Positions 1-7,868 of a stretch of DNA of 63,694 bases are shown here, in pieces. The DNA is from Gordonia araii NBRC 100433. Lineage in GTDB: Bacteria > Actinomycetota > Actinomycetes > Mycobacteriales > Mycobacteriaceae. The notes beneath the pieces were generated by a model that searched no databases, had not been told where the DNA came from, and saw only the letters and a list, made by a program, of their open reading frames with translations. Each line of letters begins with the position of its first letter. The first letter of the stretch is position 1. Location: positions 1 through 63,694 of the forward strand of contig NZ_BAEE01000078.1 of the NCBI RefSeq assembly GCF_000241265.1, read 5' to 3'. A program made the translations under genes and the position numbers.

Positions 1-1407
1 CACGCCCGCCCGCTCGGCGCGGTCCACGGCGCCGACACCGACCGGCGGTCGTGGGCGGAGAAGCGGGAAGACGAAGAGGCCGAACTCGGTCGCGCCGCGC
101 AGCCCTACGTGCTGGTGATCGGCGGCGGACAGGGCGGCATCGCCCTCGGCGCGCGACTGCGCCAGCTCGGCGTGCCGTCCATCGTCGTCGACCGCCACGA
201 CCGCCCAGGCGACCAGTGGCGCAAGCGCTACAAGTCGCTGTGCCTGCACGACCCGGTCTGGTACGACCACCTGCCTTACCTCCCGTTCCCGGAGAACTGG
301 CCGGTGTTCGCACCGAAGGACAAGATCGGCGATTGGCTGGAGTTCTACACGCGCGTGATGGAGGTGCCGTACTGGTCCAAGACCACTTGCACCAGCGCCA
401 GCTACGACGAACAGGCCCAGCGCTGGACCGTCGAGGTCGACCGGGACGGCGAGAAGCTCACCCTGCACCCGCGCCAGCTCGTGCTCGCGACCGGGATGTC
501 GGGTAAGAAGAACGTCCCGACCTTCCCCGGGCAGAACATCTTCACCGGCGAGCAGCACCACTCCAGCGAGCACCCCGGCCCCGACGGCTATGCCGGCAAG
601 AAGGTCGTCGTGATCGGCGCCAACAACTCCGCACACGACATCTGCAAGGCCCTGGTCGAGAACGGCGTCGACACCACGATGGTGCAGCGCTCGTCGACCC
701 ACATCGTGAAATCCGATTCCCTGATGGAGATCGGCCTGGGCGCGCTCTACAGCCAGGAAGCCGTCGATTCGGGGATGACGACGAAGAAGGCGGACCTGAT
801 CTTCGCCTCCATGCCGTACCGGATCATGCACCAGTGGCAGATCCCGATCTACGACGAGATCCGCGAACGCGACAAGGAGTTCTACCAGCGTTTGGCGGCC
901 GTCGGCTTCGACCTCGATTTCGGCGACGACGACTCCGGCCTCTTCATGAAGTACCTGCGACGCGGCTCGGGCTACTACATCAACGTCGGTGCCAGCGAAC
1001 TCGTCGCCGACGGCACCATCAAGCTCGCCAAGGGCGAGGTCGACCATCTCACCGAGAACTCGGTGGTGCTCGCCGACGGTACCGAGCTGCCGGCCGACGT
1101 CGTGGTCTACGCCACCGGGTACGGATCGATGAACGGCTGGGCCGCCGACCTCATGGGCCAAGAGGTCGCCGACAAGGTAGGCAAGGTGTGGGGACTCGGT
1201 TCGGACACCACCAAGGACCCCGGCCCATGGGAAGGCGAGCAGCGCAACATGTGGAAGCCCACCCAGCAGCCCGGACTGTGGTTCCACGGCGGCAACCTGC
1301 ACCAGTCGCGGCACTACTCCTTGTACCTGGCCCTACAGCTCAAGGCTCGCTTCGAGGGGATGGACACTCCCGTCTACGGACTGCAGGAAGTGCATCATCT
1401 GAGCTGA
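1..1407 (+). CDS. Flavin-containing monooxygenase, 5' partial
   Basis: FAD- and NADPH-dependent monooxygenase of the FMO/Baeyer-Villiger group; the substrate is unknown. The frame is open to the left edge, so the start is missing. A first Rossmann motif (VIGGGQGGIALG) begins about 38 residues in and a second (VVVIGANNSAHD) lies in the middle. Between them, FTGEQHHSSEHP resembles the FxGxxxHxxx fingerprint of class B flavin monooxygenases. An ATATGYGS-type segment near the C-terminus is typical of the family. The 36 visible residues before the first Rossmann motif suggest an N-terminal extension; many actinobacterial members of about 600 aa carry an NTF2-like domain there, but none of that domain is visible here. 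The gene is convergent with the Fic gene. Monooxygenase class is secure; reaction type is not. Confidence 0.85.
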   Translation, partial: HARPLGAVHGADTDRRSWAEKREDEEAELGRAAQPYVLVIGGGQGGIALGARLRQLGVPSIVVDRHDRPGDQWRKRYKSLCLHDPVWYDHLPYLPFPENWPVFAPKDKIGDWLEFYTRVMEVPYWSKTTCTSASYDEQAQRWTVEVDRDGEKLTLHPRQLVLATGMSGKKNVPTFPGQNIFTGEQHHSSEHPGPDGYAGKKVVVIGANNSAHDICKALVENGVDTTMVQRSSTHIVKSDSLMEIGLGALYSQEAVDSGMTTKKADLIFASMPYRIMHQWQIPIYDEIRERDKEFYQRLAAVGFDLDFGDDDSGLFMKYLRRGSGYYINVGASELVADGTIKLAKGEVDHLTENSVVLADGTELPADVVVYATGYGSMNGWAADLMGQEVADKVGKVWGLGSDTTKDPGPWEGEQRNMWKPTQQPGLWFHGGNLHQSRHYSLYLALQLKARFEGMDTPVYGLQEVHHLS

Positions 1408-1441
1408 CTGTGACCCCGACGCCCGCGGACCAGCCTTGCCC

Positions 1442-2524
1442 TCACTCAGGCCGGATAAGCACGTCCAGAAACTCATCGTTGACGAACAAGAGTTCCCGCC
1501 CGGCCTTGATATCGCTCAGCAGTCCGGCTTTGACAAGTGCGTGCAGCCAGGACGACGCGGTCTGACGGGACACCTCGCAACGGTCGACAACAGTATTGAT
1601 GCGACAGTAGGGCTGCTCGAAAAGGACGGCCAAGAACTGGACATCGCGACCCCCGGGCGTGGCTGCGCGGGCCCGCTCCGCGATCTCCTCTTGGCACGTT
1701 CTGATCGATCCGATTTTCCGCGTCGCCGACGTTGCCGACTCGCGAACCACGTCGAGCATGTAGAGAATCCACTCGATCCATGCGCCTTCCGCTGTCACCG
1801 CTCGCAACAGTCGGTAGTAGTCGTTCTTTCTGGCGATGATCGCGCGCGACAAGTACAGGACGGGGTCGCGCAGGAGGCCGGCTTCGATCAACATCAGGAT
1901 GTTGATCACACGGCCCGTGCGGCCGTTACCGTCATGGAACGGGTGAATGGCCTCGAACTGATAGTGGGCAACTGCCATGCGCACCAACGGGTCGAGATCA
2001 TCTTTCGCGTGGATGAACCGCTCCCAGTCCGCGAGCTTCTCGTGTATGACGTCGACACCTTCGGGCGGGGCGTAGACAACCTGCCGCGTGGCAGGATTCG
2101 CGATCCGCGTCCCCGGAGTAGCCCGCACCGTCATCTCCCGACCTTGCAGTTGGGAGCAGATATCGACGGCGGTCGACGCCGTCAGCGGCCGCTTCCTGAT
2201 GGCTTCGACCCCCGCGAACAGCGCAGTGCGGTAGCGCAACGCCTCCTTGGTGGCATGGTCACCGCCGCCCGAGTCCGCGTGTTTGAACAATTCGTCCGCC
2301 GTGGTCACGATGTTCTCGATCTCGGAACTCGCCTGCGCTTCCAGGAGCGGCACAGCGTGGATCAAAATGTTGGGGTTGGGCAGCAGTTGACCGGCCTGGG
2401 CAAGGGTGGCCAGCGCGGTCCGTGCTTCGATCGTTGCTTTGAGCACCTGCTTGGGCTCCAGGTCGAGACCGGCCGGAGGCAACGGTGGCAGGTCGTCGAA
2501 AGGAACCTCGGCACTCCAGCTCAC
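1442..2524 (-). CDS. Fic family protein (AMPylase), self-inhibited class II type
   Basis: Likely transfers AMP from ATP to hydroxyls of a target protein. The complete Fic core HPFHDGNGRTGR lies at residues 194-205 and includes the catalytic His and the anion-binding Gly/Arg. An N-terminal Fic_N segment carries S66-x3-E70-N71, which matches the (S/T)xxxE(G/N) inhibitory helix, so the protein is probably auto-inhibited (class II). The C-terminal third is helical with a winged-helix look (RQTASSWLHALVKAGLL), common in Fic proteins with a DNA-binding tail. The GTG start is chosen because GAAGGAG lies 7 nt upstream; total length is 360 aa. There is no small antitoxin partner next to it, consistent with an intramolecular inhibitor. 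An AT-rich inverted repeat lies just upstream. The target is unknown. Confidence 0.88.
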   Translation of the reverse strand: MSWSAEVPFDDLPPLPPAGLDLEPKQVLKATIEARTALATLAQAGQLLPNPNILIHAVPLLEAQASSEIENIVTTADELFKHADSGGGDHATKEALRYRTALFAGVEAIRKRPLTASTAVDICSQLQGREMTVRATPGTRIANPATRQVVYAPPEGVDVIHEKLADWERFIHAKDDLDPLVRMAVAHYQFEAIHPFHDGNGRTGRVINILMLIEAGLLRDPVLYLSRAIIARKNDYYRLLRAVTAEGAWIEWILYMLDVVRESATSATRKIGSIRTCQEEIAERARAATPGGRDVQFLAVLFEQPYCRINTVVDRCEVSRQTASSWLHALVKAGLLSDIKAGRELLFVNDEFLDVLIRPE

Positions 2525-2554
2525 GTGTCAGCTCCTTCACCACATCCAGCTCAT

Positions 2555-2585
2555 TATGTTAAAATCTATCGACAAATTTAACATA
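2555..2585. promoter_or_regulatory. Perfect 9-bp inverted repeat upstream of fic
   Basis: Arms TATGTTAAA and TTTAACATA (2555-2563, 2577-2585) flank a 13-nt spacer. The stretch is strikingly A+T-rich for this genome and lies about 30-60 nt before the Fic start, over the expected promoter. It may be an operator, possibly autoregulatory through the Fic protein's winged-helix-like tail; that link is inference. Confidence 0.6.
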
Positions 2586-2613
2586 TGCCGGTAGAAGGCT
2601 ATCCGTATCTGAG

Positions 2614-3708
2614 CTAGCCACGGCCGCGCCGGTTGCCGTTGCGCTCCCGGAGCCGATAGTCGGCGCGTTGCTGCTTGGTGATCGCCTTCCACTCGTCGCG
2701 GCGCCGGCACTCCTCACGCGCGTCGCCCCGACTGGCCGCCCATCGGCTCTCCCGCAACAGTCGCTCGTAGCGGGCGAGCCGATCAGCGCCGAGTTCACCG
2801 TCGTCGATCGCGGCTCGCACCGCACAACCCGGCTCGGAGCGGTGACCGCAATCGGCGAAGCGGCACGAGGCGGCAAGCTCGTCGATGTCGGCGTAGACCT
2901 TCTCGATGCCGTCGTCGGCGTCCTGCAGCCCGATGCCTCGCAGCCCGGGCGTATCGATGAGGACACCGCCGCCGGGGATGGGGATCAGCTCGCGGGTGAC
3001 GGTGGTGTGCCTGCCCTTGTCGTCGGCGGTCCGCACGTCGCCGGTGTCCATCCGCTCGTCGCCGACGAGGACGTTGACCAGCGTCGACTTCCCCACCCCG
3101 GAGGCCCCGAGCACAACGGTGGTCCCGCGCAACCGACTGCGGATCCCGTCGAGTCCGGCGCCGGTGAGCGAACTGATCACGATCACCTCGGCGCCGGGCA
3201 TGGATCCGGCCAACTCGTCGGCGGCCGCCCGCGGATCGCCGTCGAACAGGTCCGATTTGGTGAGCACGACCAGGGGTGTCGCTCCGGCGTCCCACGCGAG
3301 GGCCATCAGCCTCTCGACCTTCGACGGCCGCAATCGGCCGGTCAACGCCGCTGCGACGACGACGGTATCGACGTTGGCGACGAGGGGCTGTCGACGGGAG
3401 GTCCGGTCGGCCGACGCCCGGTAGATCGCGCCGCGGCGCGGGAGCACGGACTCCACCTCGGCGGTGCCGTCGAGGCGCAGCGCAACCCAATCGCCCGTGA
3501 CGACGGCGGTCTCGGCATCGGCTCGCGGCAGTGCGGTGGTCGCCGCGCGCAGCGGTCCGATCGGGGTGAGGACGGAACACCGCCCGCGGTCGACGCGTGA
3601 GACTCGGCCGGGTATCAGACCGCGCGCGGCGTCATCGGTGAACTCGGCTGCGCGCTGTGCGTCCCAGCCGATGGAAGGCAGATCGAAAGAATCCGGTGAG
3701 AGTGACAA
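2614..3708 (-). CDS. rsgA: Ribosome small-subunit-dependent GTPase A
   Basis: Circularly permuted GTPase that checks late 30S subunit maturation. An OB-fold N-terminal half is followed by the G4 motif TKSD (about residues 150-153), then the P-loop GASGVGKST (201-209), then the G3 motif DTPG. This permuted order is diagnostic for RsgA/YjeQ. The C-terminal zinc module is visible as CRFADCGHRSEPGC. The protein is 364 aa. The start is TTG, supported by AAGGA 6 nt upstream. In many actinobacteria rsgA follows aroA; here it stands next to a Fic gene and a TetR gene, so that linkage is broken. Confidence 0.95.
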   Translation of the reverse strand: MSLSPDSFDLPSIGWDAQRAAEFTDDAARGLIPGRVSRVDRGRCSVLTPIGPLRAATTALPRADAETAVVTGDWVALRLDGTAEVESVLPRRGAIYRASADRTSRRQPLVANVDTVVVAAALTGRLRPSKVERLMALAWDAGATPLVVLTKSDLFDGDPRAAADELAGSMPGAEVIVISSLTGAGLDGIRSRLRGTTVVLGASGVGKSTLVNVLVGDERMDTGDVRTADDKGRHTTVTRELIPIPGGGVLIDTPGLRGIGLQDADDGIEKVYADIDELAASCRFADCGHRSEPGCAVRAAIDDGELGADRLARYERLLRESRWAASRGDAREECRRRDEWKAITKQQRADYRLRERNGNRRGRG

Positions 3709-3853
3709 GAGAAGTCCTTGGAAGTGGGGAGGGAACTGGTCGGAGTGCTGCGGACAGCACGAACATCGACGGCCATCGACCCACCTCCCTTCTCGGACTC
3801 ACTCGTTCACGGATCTTCGACGATATTCGGCCAGCCCCCGGCCGGCCATCGAT

Positions 3854-4441
3854 TTATTCGCGACCGTCGAGGTAGGTCGCGAGCAATGTGTCGAGAGCGG
3901 CATGCGCCTGACGCCGGGCGGCCGCGGTGTCCTCGTGCTGCGCGATCCACAGCGCGGCCTCGTTCATCGCGGCGGAGAGCTGCGCGGTGGTCGCGTCGAG
4001 GAGATCCTGCGCGACCCCTACCTCGCGCAGGGCGTCGCGCAGGTGCGGTGCGGAGTTCTCGGCGTCGAGCCGTCGCCACTCCTGCCAACCGATCACGGCG
4101 GGCGCGTCGATCAACAGGATCCGCACGGCCGGGCCGTCGGTGATCGCGTCGAGGAAGGCATGCGATCCCGCTCGGAGCTGCGCGCCCGGACGTTCGCCCG
4201 CTTCGGTCGCCGCGGCGACGACGGCATCCGCGACCCGCGCCTGCAGCCGGTCGGCCACCGCACTGAACAGGCCGGCCTTGTTTCGGTAGTGGTGGTAGAC
4301 CGCCCCCCGGGTGACGGCCGCCGCCTGGGCGACGTCATCGAGCGAGACGTCGGCGAAGCCGCGGGACGCGAACAGGTCGGTCGCCGAATCGAGGACTCGC
4401 TGGGCGGTGAGCGCGGCGTCGGCCGCGGAGGCGCGGGGCAT
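3854..4441 (-). CDS. TetR family regulator of the divergent VOC gene
   Basis: 195-aa TetR repressor. The helix-turn-helix sits in the first 60 residues (ADVSLDDVAQAAAVTRGAVYHHYRNK, described here in two pieces: DVSLDDVAQAAAV and TRGAVYHHYRNK). The C-terminal ligand domain is generic. It is transcribed away from a VOC/glyoxalase gene with 76 bp between the start codons. That gap holds two similar 19-bp dyads in opposite orientation, so autorepression and control of the VOC gene are likely. The natural ligand is unknown; a small electrophile or toxin handled by the VOC protein is a reasonable guess. Confidence 0.9.
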   Translation of the reverse strand: MPRASAADAALTAQRVLDSATDLFASRGFADVSLDDVAQAAAVTRGAVYHHYRNKAGLFSAVADRLQARVADAVVAAATEAGERPGAQLRAGSHAFLDAITDGPAVRILLIDAPAVIGWQEWRRLDAENSAPHLRDALREVGVAQDLLDATTAQLSAAMNEAALWIAQHEDTAAARRQAHAALDTLLATYLDGRE

Positions 4442-4450
4442 TTGCCACTT

Positions 4451-4509
4451 CCTTTACGTACACAGAGTATGTATTCTCATTCTTGTTGCATACGCAGTGT
4501 ACGTAAAGG
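4451..4509. promoter_or_regulatory. Twin TetR operators between divergent genes
   Basis: A perfect 13-bp inverted repeat (CCTTTACGTACAC at 4451-4463 and its complement at 4497-4509) brackets the region. Each arm is half of a 7-5-7 dyad: 4455-4473 (TACGTAC/GTATGTA, one mismatch) and 4487-4505 (TGCATAC/GTACGTA, two mismatches). The two centres are 32 bp apart, about three helical turns, so two repressor dimers could sit on the same face. Confidence 0.75.
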
Positions 4510-4517
4510 AGGGAACA

Positions 4518-4925
4518 ATGTCCGTAACCAGCCTCTATCCGGTACTCATGTCGCAGAACGTCGAAGCGGCAACGGCCTTCTACCGGGACCACCTCGGTTT
4601 CTCGACGACCTACGAGTCCGATTGGTACGTGAGCCTGCGCCTGGACGCCTTCGAGCTGGCGATCCTGGCCCACGACCACCCCACGATTCCCGACGGCCAC
4701 ACCGCACTGCCGCGTGGCGTGATCGTGAACCTCGAGGTGGACGATGTCGATGCGGTCCACGATCGCCTGAGCGCAGTCGACGGCGTGGACACCGTGCTGC
4801 CCATTCGCGACGAGGACTTCGGGCAGCGCCACTTCATCGTGGTCGGACCCGACGGCGTCCTTCTCGACGTCATCCAGCCCATCCCGCCGACCGCGGAGTA
4901 CGCGCAGGCCTACGTCGAGGCGTGA
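4518..4925 (+). CDS. VOC family (glyoxalase/bleomycin-resistance) protein
   Basis: 135-aa protein with the paired beta-alpha-beta-beta-beta modules of the vicinal-oxygen-chelate fold. Family landmarks are NVEAATAFYRDHLGF at the N-terminus and FIVVGPDGVLLDVIQ near the C-terminus. The ATG is chosen because AAAGGAGGG lies about 7 nt upstream, inside the right-hand operator arm. Divergence from an adjacent TetR gene with paired operators suggests inducible expression, as for resistance or detoxification VOC proteins. Substrate and metal are not predictable from sequence alone. Confidence 0.85.
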   Translation: MSVTSLYPVLMSQNVEAATAFYRDHLGFSTTYESDWYVSLRLDAFELAILAHDHPTIPDGHTALPRGVIVNLEVDDVDAVHDRLSAVDGVDTVLPIRDEDFGQRHFIVVGPDGVLLDVIQPIPPTAEYAQAYVEA

Positions 4926-4968
4926 GCACCACCCGAAGCATCCGTCCGACGCCGGTAGGCTCGGCGCC

Positions 4969-5616
4969 ATGTCATCACCCTCGGTCCGGCCCTACACCCC
5001 AGACGATCGCACCGAGTTGCTGACACTCGCCGAGCGTGCCGGCGAGGGCTCGCCGACCGAATCGCTGTGGGGCCATACCCCGTCGGAACTCGACATCTAC
5101 CTCAATCCCTACCTCGACGACGAGCCCGAGTCGGTCTTCGTCGCCGAACTCGACGGGGCGCTCGTCGGCTACCTCGTCGGCAGCCTGGGGACCGGCCGGG
5201 TCGCGAGCGAAGACGAGCGGATGACCGCCGCCATCAAGCGGCATCGACTCTTCACCAAGTCCGGTCCGCGGCGGTTCTTCCTGCGAGCCTCGCTGGACGC
5301 GGCCGCCAACGCCGTGCGCCGCAAGCCATCCGCCGGTGACCTGGACGACTCGCGCTGGCCCGCGCACCTGCACATCAACGTCGAACGACGGGCACGCGGT
5401 ACCGGCGCCGCAGGCGAACTGATCGAGGCCTTCGCACAGCATGCGCGTGAAGCGCGATGCCCGGGCATCTACCTGCAGACCCTCGTCGAGAACGAGCGCG
5501 CCGCCCGCTTCTTCGCCCGCCACGGATTCGAACCGTACGGCGAGACCCCGAAGGTTCCCGGATTGCGCTATCAGGGCAAGCCGGTTCACCAGCTCACGAT
5601 GGTCCGGACACTCTGA
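4969..5616 (+). CDS. GNAT family N-acetyltransferase
   Basis: 215-aa acetyl-CoA-dependent acyltransferase. It starts with SVRPYTPDDRTELL, typical of the GNAT beta1-alpha1 region. The acetyl-CoA loop appears as ERRARGTGAAGELIEA, a variant of the RxxGxG/A motif, followed by LQTLVENERAARFFARHGFEPYG, the usual motif-B segment. The start is likely leaderless: TAGGCT ends 7 nt before the ATG. It lies 43 nt downstream of the VOC gene on the same strand but may have its own promoter. The acceptor substrate is unknown. Confidence 0.88.
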   Translation: MSSPSVRPYTPDDRTELLTLAERAGEGSPTESLWGHTPSELDIYLNPYLDDEPESVFVAELDGALVGYLVGSLGTGRVASEDERMTAAIKRHRLFTKSGPRRFFLRASLDAAANAVRRKPSAGDLDDSRWPAHLHINVERRARGTGAAGELIEAFAQHAREARCPGIYLQTLVENERAARFFARHGFEPYGETPKVPGLRYQGKPVHQLTMVRTL

Positions 5617-5650
5617 CGTCGGCTACTCGACGCCGGCCAACTCGTCGGCC

Positions 5651-6211
5651 TCATTCCAACAGCGCTGACGGGACCAGCGACACTTCGAACGGCTCGGTGA
5701 GTACCAGTTCCCCTTCGCCGGTCACCCGACCCGCGGTGTAGTACTCCCCGTCCCGCAACTCCCACGCGGTGAACGAAGGCTCGTCGGGATCGAGAACCCA
5801 GTAGTGCGCACATTCCGCACGACGAAGCCGATCCTTCTTCAGCAGCAGATCGACCCCTTTGGTCGAAGGCGACAGCACTTCGATCGCCACGAGAGGCGCC
5901 GATGGCAAATCCCTTTCGGTGAAGGCGTCCCGTGGAGCAACGAGAAGGTCCGGCTGCACCACTGTGTCCTCCGCCAGCACGACATCCAGCGGCGCGAAGA
6001 GCACGTCCAGTTCGGCCGGGCACGCCACATGGAGGAGACGATAGAGATTCGCGACAACGCGCTGGTGCTTGACGGCCGGTGCCGGACTCACGACCAGGAT
6101 CCCGTCCAGCAGTTCGTACCGATGCCCGTCATCGGGCATCGAGTCCAGGTCCCCGCGAGTCAAGGATCGACCTCTCGGGAGTCCCAGTAGCTCGGTCGTC
6201 ATAGCTGTCAT
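5651..6211 (-). CDS. Uma2 family (DUF820) PD-(D/E)XK nuclease-like protein, copy 1
   Basis: 186-aa member of the Uma2/DUF820 family, which has a restriction-endonuclease-like fold but mostly unknown function. Core residues are visible in VVQPDLLV, the LVAIEVLSPST strand and the following LLLKKDRLRRA. PDDGHRYELLDG near the N-terminus is the family signature. The start MTAMTTE is chosen because GAGGGGG lies 7 nt upstream; an ATG five codons earlier overlaps that site. A close paralogue lies at 23806-24366 with the same upstream arrangement. Confidence 0.85.
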   Translation of the reverse strand: MTAMTTELLGLPRGRSLTRGDLDSMPDDGHRYELLDGILVVSPAPAVKHQRVVANLYRLLHVACPAELDVLFAPLDVVLAEDTVVQPDLLVAPRDAFTERDLPSAPLVAIEVLSPSTKGVDLLLKKDRLRRAECAHYWVLDPDEPSFTAWELRDGEYYTAGRVTGEGELVLTEPFEVSLVPSALLE

Positions 6212-6354
6212 CGTATGCCCCCTCATCCCCCATGGTCACGAATCTATGCTGCTGACCTGGCATGACCCTCGCAGAGCACTGCGGCCACAAGGAGACCTGT
6301 GGACGGCTCGGATCTGCGGATAACTCTCGTCAAGACCCCGGACACAACCGCGCG

Positions 6355-6747
6355 CTACACGTCGCGAGCGTCCACCTTCAGGCTGTGCGCTTCTTTGTCC
6401 TCGGTGAGACCGAAGCTGATCACGCGCTCCGGATGGATCCGGATGATGGCGCCCGATTCCCCGGTGCCGGGCACGGCCTCTCCGCGACCGCGGATCTCCA
6501 CACAGCGGACCCGCCACGGTTTCACCGAGGCAAGATCGTCGACGACGAGTGCCACCCGACCGTTCTCGGCGACGTTGCGGTACTTGCGGCTGTCGCTCAT
6601 GTTGTAGCCGACGATGTCGATCGTCCCGTCGGCGTTGACCTTGAAACCGACCGGACTGTTCTGCAACGTCCCGTTCGGCTTCTGGGTCGCCAGGCGACCG
6701 AGTCGTTGAGTCCCCAGGTAGGCGAGCTCGGCGTCGGTGAATGTCAT
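6355..6747 (-). CDS. PPOX-class F420-dependent oxidoreductase-like protein
   Basis: 130-aa split-barrel flavin/deazaflavin protein of the pyridoxamine-5'-phosphate oxidase superfamily. Family features are LGRLATQKPNGTLQNSPVGF at the N-terminus, DIVGYNMSDSRKYRNVAENG in the middle and WRVRCVEIRGRGEAV toward the C-terminus. The spacing fits the short actinobacterial PPOX proteins that bind F420 or FMN. It faces away from the 2OG-oxygenase gene with 110 bp between the start codons. The physiological substrate cannot be told from sequence. Confidence 0.85.
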   Translation of the reverse strand: MTFTDAELAYLGTQRLGRLATQKPNGTLQNSPVGFKVNADGTIDIVGYNMSDSRKYRNVAENGRVALVVDDLASVKPWRVRCVEIRGRGEAVPGTGESGAIIRIHPERVISFGLTEDKEAHSLKVDARDV

Positions 6748-6857
6748 GATGGGCCTCTTCTCCGTTGGACTACTTCCGGCAACACCACGGGCCGGGCGAC
6801 TGTTCCGGCGGCGAGCGCAACCTCGACTCCGCGTCGCCGAGAGAGTAGAACAGCGCT

Positions 6858-7850
6858 GTGCTCCCCATCCTCGACTTGCGCGAAGCCGATACCGATCCGG
6901 TGCGGTTCCGGACCGCGCTGCGCGAAGCCGCCCACGCCGAGGGTTTCTTCTACCTGATCGGCCACGGCATCCCCGACGAGCAGATCTCCGGCGTCCTCGC
7001 GCTCGCCCGTGAATTCTTCACCCTCCCGACCGTAGAGAAGAACGAGATCAGCCAGTTGGAGAGCCCGCAGTTCCGCGGCTATTCGCGCGTCGGCGGGGAA
7101 CTGACCAACGGGCTCGTCGACTGGCGTGAACAGATCGATATCGGCCCGGAGCGACCGGTCGTCGACGGCGCCGAAGGCTACTGGCATCTGCAGGGCCCCA
7201 ACCGTTGGCCTCGGCGGCCCGCCGGGTTCCGGGAGGCGTTCGAGGAGTGGGAGGCGACACTGTCGACGGTCGGGCTGCGTCTGCTGCGGCACTGGTCGGC
7301 GTCGCTCGGTGCGCCGACCGACTTCTTCGACGCGGCCTTCGCCGACGCACCGGCAACCCTCATCAAGGTGGTCCGCTACCCGGGCGACGACGATCGCACC
7401 CAGGGGGTCGGCGCGCACAAGGACTCCGGGGTGCTGACGCTGCTGCTCGTCGAGCCGGACTCGACCGGCCTCCAGGTGGAGGCCGCACCGGACGAGTGGG
7501 TCGACGCGCCGCCCGTCGATGGCGCGTTCATCGTCAACATCGGTGAACTGCTGGAGGTCGCGACCGGCGGCTATCTGCGCGCGACCCGCCATCGCGTGCG
7601 CGCCCCGCGGCCCGGGACGGACCGCGTCTCCATCCCGTTCTTCCTGAACCCGGCACTCGACGCGACGATCCCGCTCATCGAGCTGCCGCCGGATCTCGCC
7701 GCGAGATCACGCGGTGTGGAGGCCGATCCGGACAACCCGATCTTCCGCACCTACGGGGAGAACGCCTGGAAGTCGCGCACCCGCGCCCATCCCGATGTCG
7801 CGCTGCGCCACCACGGCATCACCCCAGCCGGACCCGCGTCGGCGTACTGA
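6858..7850 (+). CDS. Isopenicillin N synthase-like 2-oxoglutarate/Fe(II) oxygenase
   Basis: 330-aa non-haem iron oxygenase with the DIOX_N region (FFYLIGHGIPDEQI) and a 2OG-FeII core. The iron ligands are His and Asp in GAHKDSG and a distal His in RATRHRVRAP; the RVSIPFFLNP segment supplies the Arg-x-Ser that binds 2-oxoglutarate. The GTG start is supported by TAGAAC 6 nt upstream, a leaderless pattern. It converges on the hydrolase gene at 7869 with an 18-bp gap. Members act on amino acids, purines or secondary metabolites; the substrate is unknown here. Confidence 0.9.
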   Translation: MLPILDLREADTDPVRFRTALREAAHAEGFFYLIGHGIPDEQISGVLALAREFFTLPTVEKNEISQLESPQFRGYSRVGGELTNGLVDWREQIDIGPERPVVDGAEGYWHLQGPNRWPRRPAGFREAFEEWEATLSTVGLRLLRHWSASLGAPTDFFDAAFADAPATLIKVVRYPGDDDRTQGVGAHKDSGVLTLLLVEPDSTGLQVEAAPDEWVDAPPVDGAFIVNIGELLEVATGGYLRATRHRVRAPRPGTDRVSIPFFLNPALDATIPLIELPPDLAARSRGVEADPDNPIFRTYGENAWKSRTRAHPDVALRHHGITPAGPASAY

Positions 7851-7868
7851 CCGCCCCGACCGCCCGCC

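Noticed and set aside
1442..2524. Fic-antitoxin operon
   Set aside because: No short partner gene adjoins, and the inhibitory helix motif is inside the Fic protein.
4518..4925. Catechol-type extradiol dioxygenase
   Set aside because: It is a single short VOC unit lacking the longer two-domain form and an aromatic-pathway context.
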